A stretch of DNA of 64,000 bases from positions 868,001-932,000 of the forward strand of contig NZ_JADEKP010000001.1 of NCBI RefSeq assembly GCF_015234215.1, in the 5' to 3' direction. A program made the position numbers and the translations under genes. Shown piece after piece: positions 1 to 8,570 of this stretch (position 1 is the stretch's first letter; each line of letters opens with the position of its first letter). The DNA comes from Clostridium chrysemydis. Lineage in GTDB: Bacteria; Bacillota; Clostridia; Clostridiales; Clostridiaceae. Under the pieces are notes generated by a model. The model was not told where the DNA came from and made no database searches. It was given only the letters and a program-made list of their open reading frames with translations.

Positions 1-276
1 GATGAATATTCTGTAGAAACAATAGTAGTTGGATTACCTAAAAATATGGATGGATCAATCGGGTTTGCTGGTGAAAAAATCCAGGAATTTTCTAAATTAC
101 TTAGAGAAAAAATAGATTTAGAAATAGTTTTTTGGGATGAGAGATTAACTACGGTTGCTGCACACAAAGCTATGCTTGAAGCGGACCTTTCAAGAGGAAA
201 GAGAAAAAAGATAGTAGATAAAGTTGCTGCAACATATATTTTACAAGGTTATTTAGATAGAATATCAAGAAAATAA
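1..276 (+). CDS. ruvX: RuvX/YqgF family Holliday-junction resolvase-like protein, C-terminal part
   Basis: The reading frame is open from base 1, so the gene starts before the window and only about 91 C-terminal residues are seen. [16 protein letters not shown] and a K/R-rich stretch before [11 protein letters not shown] are typical of the RNase H-fold RuvX/YqgF family, which acts in pre-16S rRNA maturation and/or as a Holliday-junction resolvase homologue. The DERLTT aspartate is one of the expected acidic active-site residues. The next gene is a DUF1292 protein, the same order as yrrK-yrzB in Bacillus, which supports the call. Confidence 0.9.
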   Translation, partial: DEYSVETIVVGLPKNMDGSIGFAGEKIQEFSKLLREKIDLEIVFWDERLTTVAAHKAMLEADLSRGKRKKIVDKVAATYILQGYLDRISRK

Positions 277-310
277 CAATCATCAAATGAATATCAAATG
301 AAAATAATTA

Positions 311-339
311 TTGACAAGTATAATTAAAAAAATTAAGAT
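311..339 (+). promoter_or_regulatory. Candidate sigma-A promoter before the DUF1292 gene
   Basis: TTGACA at 311-316 and TAAGAT at 334-339 are separated by 17 bp. Transcription would start near 345, giving a very short leader that holds only the ribosome site AAGGAG. A TATAAT at 319-324 overlaps but has no good -35, so the exact promoter is uncertain. Confidence 0.4.
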
Positions 340-360
340 AGAAAAAAGGAGATATTTAAA

Positions 361-624
361 ATGGAAAAAGATATAGAATTTATAGATTTAATGGATGAAC
401 AAGGTAATGAGGAGACTTTCAAAGTTGTTAGTTTCTTTAAAATAGATGACTTAAATTCAGAATATGTAGTTTTAGTTCCAGCTGAAGATGAAGCTGATGA
501 AGCTATAGTATTAAAAATTGTAAAAGACGAAGATGGAAATGATAATTTAATAAATATAGAAGACGAAGGCGAATTCGCTATGGTAGAAGAAGCTTACAGT
601 CTACTTATGCAAGGCGAAGAGTAA
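361..624 (+). CDS. DUF1292 family protein (YrzB-like)
   Basis: An 87-residue, strongly acidic protein with many Asp and Glu residues. The spacing of its hydrophobic positions (FKVVSFFKIDDLNSEYVVL) fits DUF1292. In Bacillus and Clostridium the family sits between ruvX and mltG or fur, as here. No enzymatic motif is visible and the function is not known. It has an AAGGAG ribosome site about 9 bases before the ATG. Confidence 0.85.
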   Translation: MEKDIEFIDLMDEQGNEETFKVVSFFKIDDLNSEYVVLVPAEDEADEAIVLKIVKDEDGNDNLINIEDEGEFAMVEEAYSLLMQGEE

Positions 625-664
625 AAATTAAATATCATTTTTATTGAAAAGAGGTGTTATACGT

Positions 665-1120
665 ATGAGTAATATTGTTTCAATAAATATGGAGGAATTA
701 AAAGAAAACCTTAAAAAGAAGGGATATAAACTTACTCCTCAAAGAAGAGCTATAGTTGATACTATAATTAAAAATGAAGGGAAACATATGACGGCAGAAG
801 AAATTTACGATGAAGTAAAAAGAGACTGTCCTGAAATAGGTTTAGCAACAGTTTATAGAACTGTTTTACTTCTTGAAGAAATAAAATTATTATCAAGATT
901 AGATTTAAGTGATGGTTGTAGTAGATATGAAATCATACATGATGATGAAGAACATAGACACCATCATTTAATTTGTAATAATTGCAAAAAGGTTATAGAA
1001 GTTGAGGAAGATTTACTAGATGAACTTGAAGAGAGAATTAAAACTAAGTATTTATTCGAAGTTCAAGACCACAGTGTAAAATTCTACGGTATTTGTAACG
1101 AATGCAAAAATAAAAATTAA
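665..1120 (+). CDS. Fur/PerR-family metal-dependent transcriptional regulator
   Basis: A 151-residue winged-helix regulator. The N-terminal part carries KKKGYKLTPQRRAIVD and the recognition helix region GLATVYRTVLLLEE. The metal and dimer part carries HDDEEHRHHHLICNNCKK and a second CNEC pair near the C terminus, giving the two CxxC structural zinc motifs. ATG at 665 is preferred over an upstream in-frame TTG at 644 because AGAGGTG lies at the right distance before it. Whether it senses iron, peroxide or zinc cannot be decided by eye. It is followed closely by the RNase J gene. Confidence 0.88.
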   Translation: MSNIVSINMEELKENLKKKGYKLTPQRRAIVDTIIKNEGKHMTAEEIYDEVKRDCPEIGLATVYRTVLLLEEIKLLSRLDLSDGCSRYEIIHDDEEHRHHHLICNNCKKVIEVEEDLLDELEERIKTKYLFEVQDHSVKFYGICNECKNKN

Positions 1121-1196
1121 AGGAGAATCCTCTCTAAAAGTGCAGTGACGAGATGACATCCTTTGTTTATACATAAAACAAATAAGGAGGGGAAAT

Positions 1197-2864
1197 ATGA
1201 AAAATGAGAAACCAAAGGTTAAAGTTATTCCTTTAGGTGGAATAGATGAGATCGGTAAAAATATGACAGTTATCGAATATAAAGATGACATAGTTATTAT
1301 CGATTGTGGTCTTAAATTCCCAGATGCGGATATGTATGGAATTGATATAGTAATCCCAGATATAACGTATCTTCTAAAGAATAAAGAAAGAATTAGAGGA
1401 ATTTTCTTAACTCACGGACACGAAGATCATATAGGTGCATTGCCTTATGTATTAAAGCAATTAAACATACCTATATATGGAACAAAATTAACTTTAGGTA
1501 TTGTAGAAACAAAATTAAGAGAGCACGGATTATTAGCTGATACAACTCTTAATGTTGTAAAACCTAGAGATAAAGTAAAATTAAACAGTGTAACTGTTGA
1601 ATTTATTAAAACTAATCACTCAATAGCTGATTCAGTTGCTATTGCAATTCACACACCATTAGGTGTAGTACTTCATACAGGAGATTTTAAAATTGATCAT
1701 ACACCTATAGATGGAGGAAGAACAGATTTTGCAAGACTTGCTGAACTTGGGAAGAAAGGTGTTTTAGTTATGATGGCTGATTCAACTAACGTTGAAAAGC
1801 CAGGCTATACAATGTCAGAGAGTATAGTTGGAGATAGTTTAAATAGACTATTTGGGAAAGCTAAGGGTAGAATATTAGTAGCTACTTTTGCATCTAATAT
1901 TCATAGAATTCAGCAGATTGTAAAATCAGCTGAAATGTATAAAAAGAAGGTAGCAGTTTCAGGAAGAAGTATGGAAAACATAGTTCAAGTTGCTATCGAA
2001 CTTGGATACTTAAAATCACAAGAAGGAACTATGGTGACTTTAGACCAAGCTTTAAAGTTAAAAAACGACCAAGTAGTTATTGTTACAACAGGAAGCCAAG
2101 GGGAACCGATGTCTGCACTATCTAGAATGGCAGCTTCTGAACACAAGAAGATACAAATAGTAGAAGGAGATACTGTAATTATTTCTGCTACGCCAATTCC
2201 AGGTAACGAAAAACTTGTCTCAACAGTTGTAAACAAATTATTTAAAAAAGGTGCTGAAGTTATATACGGATCAGGACAAAACGTCCACGTATCAGGGCAT
2301 GCTTGTCAAGAAGAATTAAAACTTATGCAAACAATTGTTAAGCCTAGATTCTTTATCCCAGTTCACGGTGAGTATAGACACTTAAAATTACATGCAGAAT
2401 TAGCACTTAAAACTGGTTTAAGCAAAAGAAATTATCTATTACCTGAAACAGGAGATGTAATCGAAATTACAAGAAATTCTATTAAAAAGAATGGTTCTGT
2501 AAATTCAGGTCAAGTACTTGTTGATGGTTTAGGTGTAGGGGATGTTGGACATATCGTATTAAGAGATAGAAAACATCTTTCTCAAGATGGTATATTAACT
2601 GTTGTAGTTACTTTAGATAGAGAAAGCGCATCAGTTATTGCAGGACCAGATATAATTTCAAGAGGTTTCGTTTATGTAAGAGAGTCAGAAGGCTTAATGG
2701 ATGAAGCACGTGAAATTGTAAAAGGTGTTTTAAACTATTGCGAGGAAAATAAAGTTACAGATTGGGCAACAATTAAAAGTAAAATAAGGGATGAACTTAG
2801 AAATTATCTATATGAAAAAACTAAGAGAAAGCCAATGATTTTACCTATTATAATGGAAATTTAA
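1197..2864 (+). CDS. rnj: Ribonuclease J
   Basis: A 555-residue metallo-beta-lactamase/beta-CASP nuclease, the length typical of RNase J1/J2. The metal-binding motif HGHEDHIGA is at about residues 76-84, with further ligands in HTGDFK and in the HVSGHA region. The C-terminal domain ends in RKPMILPIIMEI. RNase J acts in mRNA decay and rRNA maturation as a 5'-3' exonuclease and endonuclease. ATG at 1197 has AAGGAGGGG upstream. It is the only RNase J in the window, so J1 versus J2 is left open. Confidence 0.93.
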   Translation: MKNEKPKVKVIPLGGIDEIGKNMTVIEYKDDIVIIDCGLKFPDADMYGIDIVIPDITYLLKNKERIRGIFLTHGHEDHIGALPYVLKQLNIPIYGTKLTLGIVETKLREHGLLADTTLNVVKPRDKVKLNSVTVEFIKTNHSIADSVAIAIHTPLGVVLHTGDFKIDHTPIDGGRTDFARLAELGKKGVLVMMADSTNVEKPGYTMSESIVGDSLNRLFGKAKGRILVATFASNIHRIQQIVKSAEMYKKKVAVSGRSMENIVQVAIELGYLKSQEGTMVTLDQALKLKNDQVVIVTTGSQGEPMSALSRMAASEHKKIQIVEGDTVIISATPIPGNEKLVSTVVNKLFKKGAEVIYGSGQNVHVSGHACQEELKLMQTIVKPRFFIPVHGEYRHLKLHAELALKTGLSKRNYLLPETGDVIEITRNSIKKNGSVNSGQVLVDGLGVGDVGHIVLRDRKHLSQDGILTVVVTLDRESASVIAGPDIISRGFVYVRESEGLMDEAREIVKGVLNYCEENKVTDWATIKSKIRDELRNYLYEKTKRKPMILPIIMEI

Positions 2865-2896
2865 GTAGAATTTTGTCTAATTTCAAAATGATTTTG

Positions 2897-2925
2897 TTGA
2901 CTTTTATAAAATAGAATATTAAAAT
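2897..2925 (+). promoter_or_regulatory. Candidate sigma-A promoter before typA
   Basis: TTGACT (2897-2902) and TAAAAT (2920-2925) are spaced by 17 bp. If it is used, transcription starts near 2932 and the hairpin at 2940-2970 becomes part of the typA leader. Confidence 0.4.
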
Positions 2926-2939
2926 ATAAAATAGTGTGA

Positions 2940-2976
2940 GAAAATTGGGTACGTTTTGTATCCAATTTTCTTTATG
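2940..2976 (+). terminator. Hairpin after rnj: terminator or typA leader structure
   Basis: A 13-bp stem (2940-2952 with 2958-2970, one G-U pair) has a 5-nt loop and is followed by only a weak T run (TTTATG). It could end the rnj transcript or sit in the typA 5' leader. Confidence 0.55.
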
Positions 2977-3043
2977 TAAGAACGTTTTATAGGTTTACAT
3001 AAACTTTGTAAATGAATAAAGCCAAAAATTTGGAGGAATAACA

Positions 3044-4870
3044 ATGGATTTAATTAAAAGAGAAGATATTAGAAATATAGCCATCATAGCTCACGTTGAC
3101 CACGGTAAAACAACATTAGTTGATGCTTTATTAAAAGATAGCCAAACATTTAGAGCAAATGAAAAAGTTCAAGAAAGAGTAATGGACTCAAACGATTTAG
3201 AAAAAGAAAGAGGAATTACAATTCTTTCTAAAAATACTGCAATCCACTACAACGATGTAAAAATAAATATCGTTGATACACCAGGACATGCTGACTTCGG
3301 TGGAGAAGTTGAACGTGTACTTAAAATGGTTGATTCAGTTTTATTAGTAGTTGATTCTTATGAGGGACCAATGCCACAAACTAAGTTCGTTCTTAAAAAA
3401 GCTTTAGAACTTAAGTTAAAACCAATCGTTGTAATAAACAAGATTGATAAACCAGATGCTAGACCAGAACAAGTTATAGATGAAGTATTTGATCTATTCT
3501 TAGAACTTGGTGCAGATGACGATCAATTAGATTTCCCAATCATCTACGCTTCAGCTAGAGATGGATTTGCTAGATATGAAGTAGAAGATACAAACACAAA
3601 TATGACTCCACTATTTGATACAATTGTAGAAAAAGTAGAATGTCCAACAGGGGATATAGATGGACCATTACAAATGCTAGTTACAACTCTTGATTCAAAT
3701 GAGTATGTTGGAAGAATAGCAATCGGTAAAATCCACAGAGGAAGAGTTAAGAAGAACCAACAAGTTGCATTAGTAGCTAAAGATGGAAGTACTAAAAATT
3801 ACAAAGTAAGTGCATTATTCGGATATAACGGCTTAAAAAGAGAAGATATAGAAGAAGCTGCTTTAGGTGATATAGTTGCTTTAGCTGGTGTAGGAGATGC
3901 TAACATTGGAGAAACTATAGCAGATTCACAAAATCCAGAAGCTTTACCATTTGTTGATATCGATGAGCCAACATTAAGCATGAACTTTATGGTTAATGAT
4001 TCTCCATATGTTGGTCAAGATGGTGATTTTATAACATCAAGACACTTAAGAGATAGATTAATGAAAGAACTAGAAACGAACGTAAGTTTAAGGGTTAGAG
4101 AAATAACTCCAGACTGCTACGAAGTATCAGGTAGAGGAGAACTTCACTTATCAGTTCTTATAGAAACAATGAGAAGAGAAGGATATGAATTACAAGTTTC
4201 AAAAGCTAACGTAATCTTCAAAGAAGAAAATGGAAAAACTATGGAGCCTATGGAATATTTAACAATCGATGTTCCAGAAGAGTTCATGGGACCTGTAATG
4301 GAAAAATTAGGGCCAAGAAAAGGTGAAATGGTTAATATGACTTCAGCTGTTAACGGATATACAAGATTAGAATTTGTTATCCCAGCTAGAGGACTTATAG
4401 GATTCAGAAATGAATTTATGACAGATACAAAAGGTAATGGAATAATGAACCACGTATTCCACGGATATGCTCCACACAAAGGTGAAATCCCTGGAAGAAG
4501 TAGAGGATCAATAGTCTCATTCGAACAAGGTGATGCTATAGCTTACGGATTATTCAATGCACAAGAAAGAGGATCATTATTTATAGATGCAGGGACACCT
4601 GTATACCAAGGTATGATCGTTGGAGTTTGTGGAAGAGCTGATGATTTAGACATAAACGTATGTAAAGGTAAAAAACTTACTAATACAAGATCATCAGGTG
4701 CTGATGAAGCTTTAAAATTAGTTCCACCTATAAAAATGTCATTAGAGCAAGCGTTAGAATTCATAAATAATGATGAATTAGTAGAGGTTACTCCAAACAA
4801 TATAAGAATGAGAAAAACAATTTTAGATAGTACTGAAAGAAAAAGAGCAATTAGCAGAAGCAAGAAATAA
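3044..4870 (+). CDS. typA: Translational GTPase TypA/BipA
   Basis: A 608-residue ribosome-associated GTPase of the EF-G/EF-Tu type. G1 is AHVDHGKTT near residues 15-23, the switch segment is ERGITI, G3 is [10 protein letters not shown] and G4 is NKID. EF-G-like domains and the TypA-specific C-terminal domain follow. The length equals that of the family. It acts in ribosome assembly and stress or low-temperature growth. The ribosome site is TGGAGGAAT. It probably has its own promoter and stands as a single-gene unit between two hairpins. Confidence 0.96.
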   Translation: MDLIKREDIRNIAIIAHVDHGKTTLVDALLKDSQTFRANEKVQERVMDSNDLEKERGITILSKNTAIHYNDVKINIVDTPGHADFGGEVERVLKMVDSVLLVVDSYEGPMPQTKFVLKKALELKLKPIVVINKIDKPDARPEQVIDEVFDLFLELGADDDQLDFPIIYASARDGFARYEVEDTNTNMTPLFDTIVEKVECPTGDIDGPLQMLVTTLDSNEYVGRIAIGKIHRGRVKKNQQVALVAKDGSTKNYKVSALFGYNGLKREDIEEAALGDIVALAGVGDANIGETIADSQNPEALPFVDIDEPTLSMNFMVNDSPYVGQDGDFITSRHLRDRLMKELETNVSLRVREITPDCYEVSGRGELHLSVLIETMRREGYELQVSKANVIFKEENGKTMEPMEYLTIDVPEEFMGPVMEKLGPRKGEMVNMTSAVNGYTRLEFVIPARGLIGFRNEFMTDTKGNGIMNHVFHGYAPHKGEIPGRSRGSIVSFEQGDAIAYGLFNAQERGSLFIDAGTPVYQGMIVGVCGRADDLDINVCKGKKLTNTRSSGADEALKLVPPIKMSLEQALEFINNDELVEVTPNNIRMRKTILDSTERKRAISRSKK

Positions 4871-4912
4871 GATAAAAATTTCTTTATAAACTAATAGAAA
4901 AGTATTATAATT

Positions 4913-4945
4913 AAGTAAATAGCCTGCTATAGGCTATTTACTTTT
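4913..4945 (+). terminator. Intrinsic terminator after typA
   Basis: A perfect 12-bp stem, AAGTAAATAGCC (4913-4924) with GGCTATTTACTT (4932-4943), has a 7-nt loop and a short T run. Confidence 0.7.
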
Positions 4946-4963
4946 GTATATAGGGGGTATTTT

Positions 4964-5980
4964 ATGAAGAGAACCAAGAAAAAAATTATTGGCGCTTTAT
5001 GTATTGCAGCAATAGTTGTGATAGGTGGAGTAGTATATACTTATAGTAAAAATACTAATAACCCAATAAAATCTTCAGAGACTTCAGTCACTATAGATGT
5101 AAATAAAGGAGAGGCTTTTTATACACTATTAGATAGGCTCAAGAATGAAGGAATTTTAAGAAGTGAATTTATGACAAAACTATACTTAAAAATAAATGGT
5201 ATTTCACCAAAAGTTATACCAGGTACATATACAATAGATAGTGATACATCTTTAAAAGAACTTCTTACAAGACTTCAAACAGAGGATAATTTGAAGGTAA
5301 CAATTCCAGAAGGATATGATATTTCTGAAATTGGAAATAAGCTTCAAGAGGCTGGTTTATTCACTAAGGATGACTTTATAAAAGCTGTTGAAAATTATAA
5401 ATTACCTTCATTTATTAAAGAAGTGCCAGGTAGACGTTACCAATTAGAAGGGTATCTTTTCCCAGATACCTATGCAATCCCTAAAGGATCAAGTCCAGAT
5501 TACGTAATTCAAACTATGTTAAAAAGATTTGAAAAAGAAATAGAATCTTTAGAAAAGCAATACAGTGTTAAATTAAATGCTGAAGAGATAGATGAATTAG
5601 TAACAAAAGCTTCAATAATTGAGAATGAAGCAAGGGTTGATAAAGAACGTCCTATCATAGCATCAGTAATTAATAATAGATTAAAAACAAATATGCCGCT
5701 TCAAATTGATGCAACTGTAATTTATGCATTAGGAAAGCATGTAGATGTAGTAACATACAAAGATTTAAAAGTAGATTCAAAGTATAATACTTATAAAAAC
5801 AAAGGACTACCGATAGGGCCTATTTCAAACCCTGGGAATAAATCTTTAGAAGCTGCTTTAAAGCCTGCAAGTACAGATTATCTATATTATATATTAGTAC
5901 CAGGTACTAACGAGCATAAATTTACAAAAAGCGGTAATGAATTTAATGAGTTTAGAAAGAAATATGGATACGATGATTAA
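4964..5980 (+). CDS. mltG: Endolytic transglycosylase MltG (YceG-like)
   Basis: A 338-residue membrane-anchored protein with a short Lys/Arg-rich N terminus, one transmembrane helix at about residues 9-27 and an extracellular YceG domain. The segment ASIIENEARVDKERP carries the expected catalytic glutamate, and LPIGPISNPG near the C terminus is a family hallmark. MltG cleaves nascent glycan strands at the cell membrane and limits their length. Its place before trmR-trhP-udk matches the Bacillus yrrL-yrrM-yrrN-yrrO-udk order. Confidence 0.93.
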   Translation: MKRTKKKIIGALCIAAIVVIGGVVYTYSKNTNNPIKSSETSVTIDVNKGEAFYTLLDRLKNEGILRSEFMTKLYLKINGISPKVIPGTYTIDSDTSLKELLTRLQTEDNLKVTIPEGYDISEIGNKLQEAGLFTKDDFIKAVENYKLPSFIKEVPGRRYQLEGYLFPDTYAIPKGSSPDYVIQTMLKRFEKEIESLEKQYSVKLNAEEIDELVTKASIIENEARVDKERPIIASVINNRLKTNMPLQIDATVIYALGKHVDVVTYKDLKVDSKYNTYKNKGLPIGPISNPGNKSLEAALKPASTDYLYYILVPGTNEHKFTKSGNEFNEFRKKYGYDD

Positions 5981-5995
5981 TAATTGGAGGTAAAA

Positions 5996-6640
5996 ATGAG
6001 TGGTATAACTTATGATTACATGGAAGAATATCTTAGAGGGTTAATTGGAGAAACAACTGGAAAACTTAAAGCAGTTGAAGACTTTGCTATAGAGAACAAA
6101 GTTCCAATAATCCAAAAAGAAGGTGCAAAATTCCTAGAGTTTATGGTTAGTATGAAAAAACCATTAAGAATTCTAGAATTAGGTACGGCAATAGGGTATT
6201 CTGCTATACTAATGTATGATGCAGCAGGAACTAATCCTCACATTACTACAATAGAGAGAAGCAAAGAAATGATAGACCTAGCAAAGGTAAATATCGAAAA
6301 ATTTGGATTGAATGATAATATTATCATAAAAGAAGGAGACTGTCTAGAGATATTAGAAAGTTTAGATGAACCTTATGATTTAATATTTATGGATGCTGGA
6401 AAAGGTCATTACAATCATTTTCTTCCACATTGTTTAAGATTACTAAAAAATGATGGAATTATAATTGCTGATAATGTATTATTTAGAGGAATGGTTGCAT
6501 CACAAGAGTTAGTAAAAAGAAGAAAAATTACTATTGTAAAAAGGATGAGAACATATCTTGAGATGGTATCAAATGATGAAAGATTAATAACCTCAGTCAT
6601 ACCTATGGGTGATGGTATAGCTATAACTAAGAGGAGGTAA
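5996..6640 (+). CDS. trmR: SAM-dependent O-methyltransferase, probable tRNA 5-hydroxyuridine methyltransferase TrmR
   Basis: A 214-residue class I methyltransferase of the caffeoyl-CoA O-methyltransferase type. ILELGTAIGYSA is the SAM-binding glycine-rich loop, and DLIFMDAGKGHY and IIIADNVLFRG are later family motifs. In Bacillus the orthologous yrrM (trmR) methylates 5-hydroxyuridine at tRNA position 34. The next gene here is a U32 protein of the kind that makes that hydroxyuridine, so the two should act in sequence. ATG at 5996 fits the GGAGG site better than the TTG at 5984. Substrate is inferred from synteny. Confidence 0.85.
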   Translation: MSGITYDYMEEYLRGLIGETTGKLKAVEDFAIENKVPIIQKEGAKFLEFMVSMKKPLRILELGTAIGYSAILMYDAAGTNPHITTIERSKEMIDLAKVNIEKFGLNDNIIIKEGDCLEILESLDEPYDLIFMDAGKGHYNHFLPHCLRLLKNDGIIIADNVLFRGMVASQELVKRRKITIVKRMRTYLEMVSNDERLITSVIPMGDGIAITKRR

Positions 6641-6643
6641 TTT

Positions 6644-7888
6644 ATGTTTAAACCAGAAATTCTAGCACCAGCTGGGAATTTAGAAAAATTAAAAATAGCA
6701 ATAGATTTTGGAGCAGACGCTGTTTATATAGGTGGAAATAGATTAAATCTAAGAGCATTTGCAGGTAACTTTACTAATGAAGAAATCATAGAAGGAGTAA
6801 AGTACTGTCACGATAGAGGAAAAAAACTATATGTAACTATGAATGTTTTTCCTAGAAATTATGATTTAGATGGAGCAGGAGAATACGTTAAGGGATTAGA
6901 AGACTTAGGAGTCGATGCATTAATTGTTGGAGATCCAGGTCTTATTGCAGTAATTAAAGAGGTTTCTCCAAATTTAGAAATTCATTTAAGTACTCAAGCT
7001 AACACAGTTAACTGGAAAACAGCCAAATTTTGGTATGACTTAGGTGTAAAAAGAATAGTTTTAGCTAGAGAGATGAGCTTTAATGAAATTCATGGCTTTA
7101 GAGATAACTTGCCTAAAGAATGTGAAATAGAAGCATTTGTACATGGTTCTATGTGTATGGCTTATTCAGGAAGATGTTTAATTTCAAATTACATATTAGG
7201 AAGAGATTCAAATAAAGGAATATGCGCTAATGTATGTAGATATAAATATTATTTAGTTGAAGAAACTAGACCTAATGAATTCTTCCCTGTATTTGAGGAT
7301 GAAAAAGGAACTTACATAATGAATTCTAAGGACTTATGTATGATAAAGCACATTCCAGAACTTGTTAAAGCTGGTATACACTCATTCAAAATAGAAGGAA
7401 GAATGAAAAGTGAATTCTATGTAGCTTCAGTTGTTAAAGCTTATAGAGAAGCTTTAGATAGCTATTTTGAAGATCCAGAAAACTATGAATTTAAAGAAGA
7501 GTGGATGACTACAGTATTAAAAACTAGTCATAGACCTTTCCACACAGGTTTCTATTTTGGAAAATCTGGAGAACAAACATATGAACATTCATCATATGTA
7601 AGAGATTATGATATTGTAGGGATTGTTAAGTCTTATGATAAAGACAGTAAAATTGCTACTATCGTACAGAAAAATAGAGTGTTTGAAGGGGATAAGGTTG
7701 ATGTTTTAAGAGCTAAAACTCCTAATTTTTCAATAACTTTAGAAAATATGTATGATGTTGATAAAAATAAAGAAACAGATGTAGCAAATAGAGCACATAT
7801 GATTTTCACAGTTAAAAGTGATATAGAATTAAAAGAAAATGATATGCTAGTAAAAGCAAAAGAAACATTATCATTAGAAGATAATTAA
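6644..7888 (+). CDS. trhP: U32 family protein, probable tRNA hydroxylation protein TrhP
   Basis: A 414-residue U32 'peptidase' family protein. It opens with the typical PEILAPAGNLEKLKIAIDFGAD and carries the cysteine cluster SMCMAYSGRC ... GICANVC around residues 167-197, which in this family is thought to bind an iron-sulphur cluster. The collagenase-peptidase label is historical; Bacillus YrrN/YrrO and E. coli TrhP are needed for 5-hydroxyuridine formation at tRNA position 34. It lies 3 bp after trmR and 12 bp before udk, so it is co-transcribed with them. Confidence 0.88.
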   Translation: MFKPEILAPAGNLEKLKIAIDFGADAVYIGGNRLNLRAFAGNFTNEEIIEGVKYCHDRGKKLYVTMNVFPRNYDLDGAGEYVKGLEDLGVDALIVGDPGLIAVIKEVSPNLEIHLSTQANTVNWKTAKFWYDLGVKRIVLAREMSFNEIHGFRDNLPKECEIEAFVHGSMCMAYSGRCLISNYILGRDSNKGICANVCRYKYYLVEETRPNEFFPVFEDEKGTYIMNSKDLCMIKHIPELVKAGIHSFKIEGRMKSEFYVASVVKAYREALDSYFEDPENYEFKEEWMTTVLKTSHRPFHTGFYFGKSGEQTYEHSSYVRDYDIVGIVKSYDKDSKIATIVQKNRVFEGDKVDVLRAKTPNFSITLENMYDVDKNKETDVANRAHMIFTVKSDIELKENDMLVKAKETLSLEDN

Positions 7889-7900
7889 GGAGGAACTTTT

Positions 7901-8518
7901 ATGAAAAAACCTATACTTATTGGAATTACTGGGGGAACAGGATCAGGGAAAAGTACAATTGCTCACGAAATATTTAATAGCTTCAACGAAGATTGCATAG
8001 CAATGGTTGAGCAAGATGCTTATTATAAAGATCAAAGTCATTTAACAATGGAAGATAGGGTTAAAACTAACTATGATCATCCTAAAGCTTTTGATACTGA
8101 ACTATTAGTTCAGCACTTAAATACTCTTGCAAAGGGAGAAGCTATTGAAAAACCAATTTATGATTTTGCAAGTCACAACAGAGCAAAAGAAACAGTTACT
8201 GTTGAACCTAAAGAAATTATAATTGTCGAAGGTATTATGGTTTTAGAAGATCAAAGTTTAAGAGATCTTCTTGATATAAAAGTTTACGTTGATACAGATG
8301 CAGATGTAAGAATTATAAGAAGAATGGTTAGAGATATAAATGAAAGAGGAAGAACGGTTGAATCAGTAATAGATCAATATCTTTCAGTCGTAAGACCAAT
8401 GCATATGCAATTTATAGAACCAACTAAAAGATATGCAGATATTATTGTACCAGAAGGCGGACAAAACAAAGTTGCTATCGATATAATGGTTTCTAAAATA
8501 AAAGATATATTAAAGTAG
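7901..8518 (+). CDS. udk: Uridine kinase
   Basis: A 205-residue P-loop kinase. The Walker A motif [12 protein letters not shown] is at residues 8-19, EQDAYYKD follows, and [22 protein letters not shown] is the lid-type segment of uridine/cytidine kinases. It phosphorylates uridine and cytidine in pyrimidine salvage. It is the last gene of the mltG-trmR-trhP-udk unit and is followed by a strong terminator. Confidence 0.95.
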   Translation: MKKPILIGITGGTGSGKSTIAHEIFNSFNEDCIAMVEQDAYYKDQSHLTMEDRVKTNYDHPKAFDTELLVQHLNTLAKGEAIEKPIYDFASHNRAKETVTVEPKEIIIVEGIMVLEDQSLRDLLDIKVYVDTDADVRIIRRMVRDINERGRTVESVIDQYLSVVRPMHMQFIEPTKRYADIIVPEGGQNKVAIDIMVSKIKDILK

Positions 8519-8527
8519 TGAATAAAG

Positions 8528-8570
8528 CACCTCTTTATAGGCAATAATTGCCTATAGGAGGTGTTTTTTT
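8528..8570 (+). terminator. Strong terminator after udk that contains the ribosome site of the next gene
   Basis: CACCTC (8528-8533) pairs with GAGGTG (8558-8563), and TATAGGCAAT (8536-8545) pairs with ATTGCCTATA (8547-8556). A run of seven T (8564-8570) follows. The 3' arm contains AGGAGGTG, the ribosome site of the penicillin-binding protein, and the T run overlaps its TTG start. Confidence 0.8.

Noticed and set aside
4883-4911. Promoter TTTATA-17 bp-TATAAT before mltG
   Set aside because: The -10 is good, but the start would fall inside the typA terminator stem and the -35 is poor.
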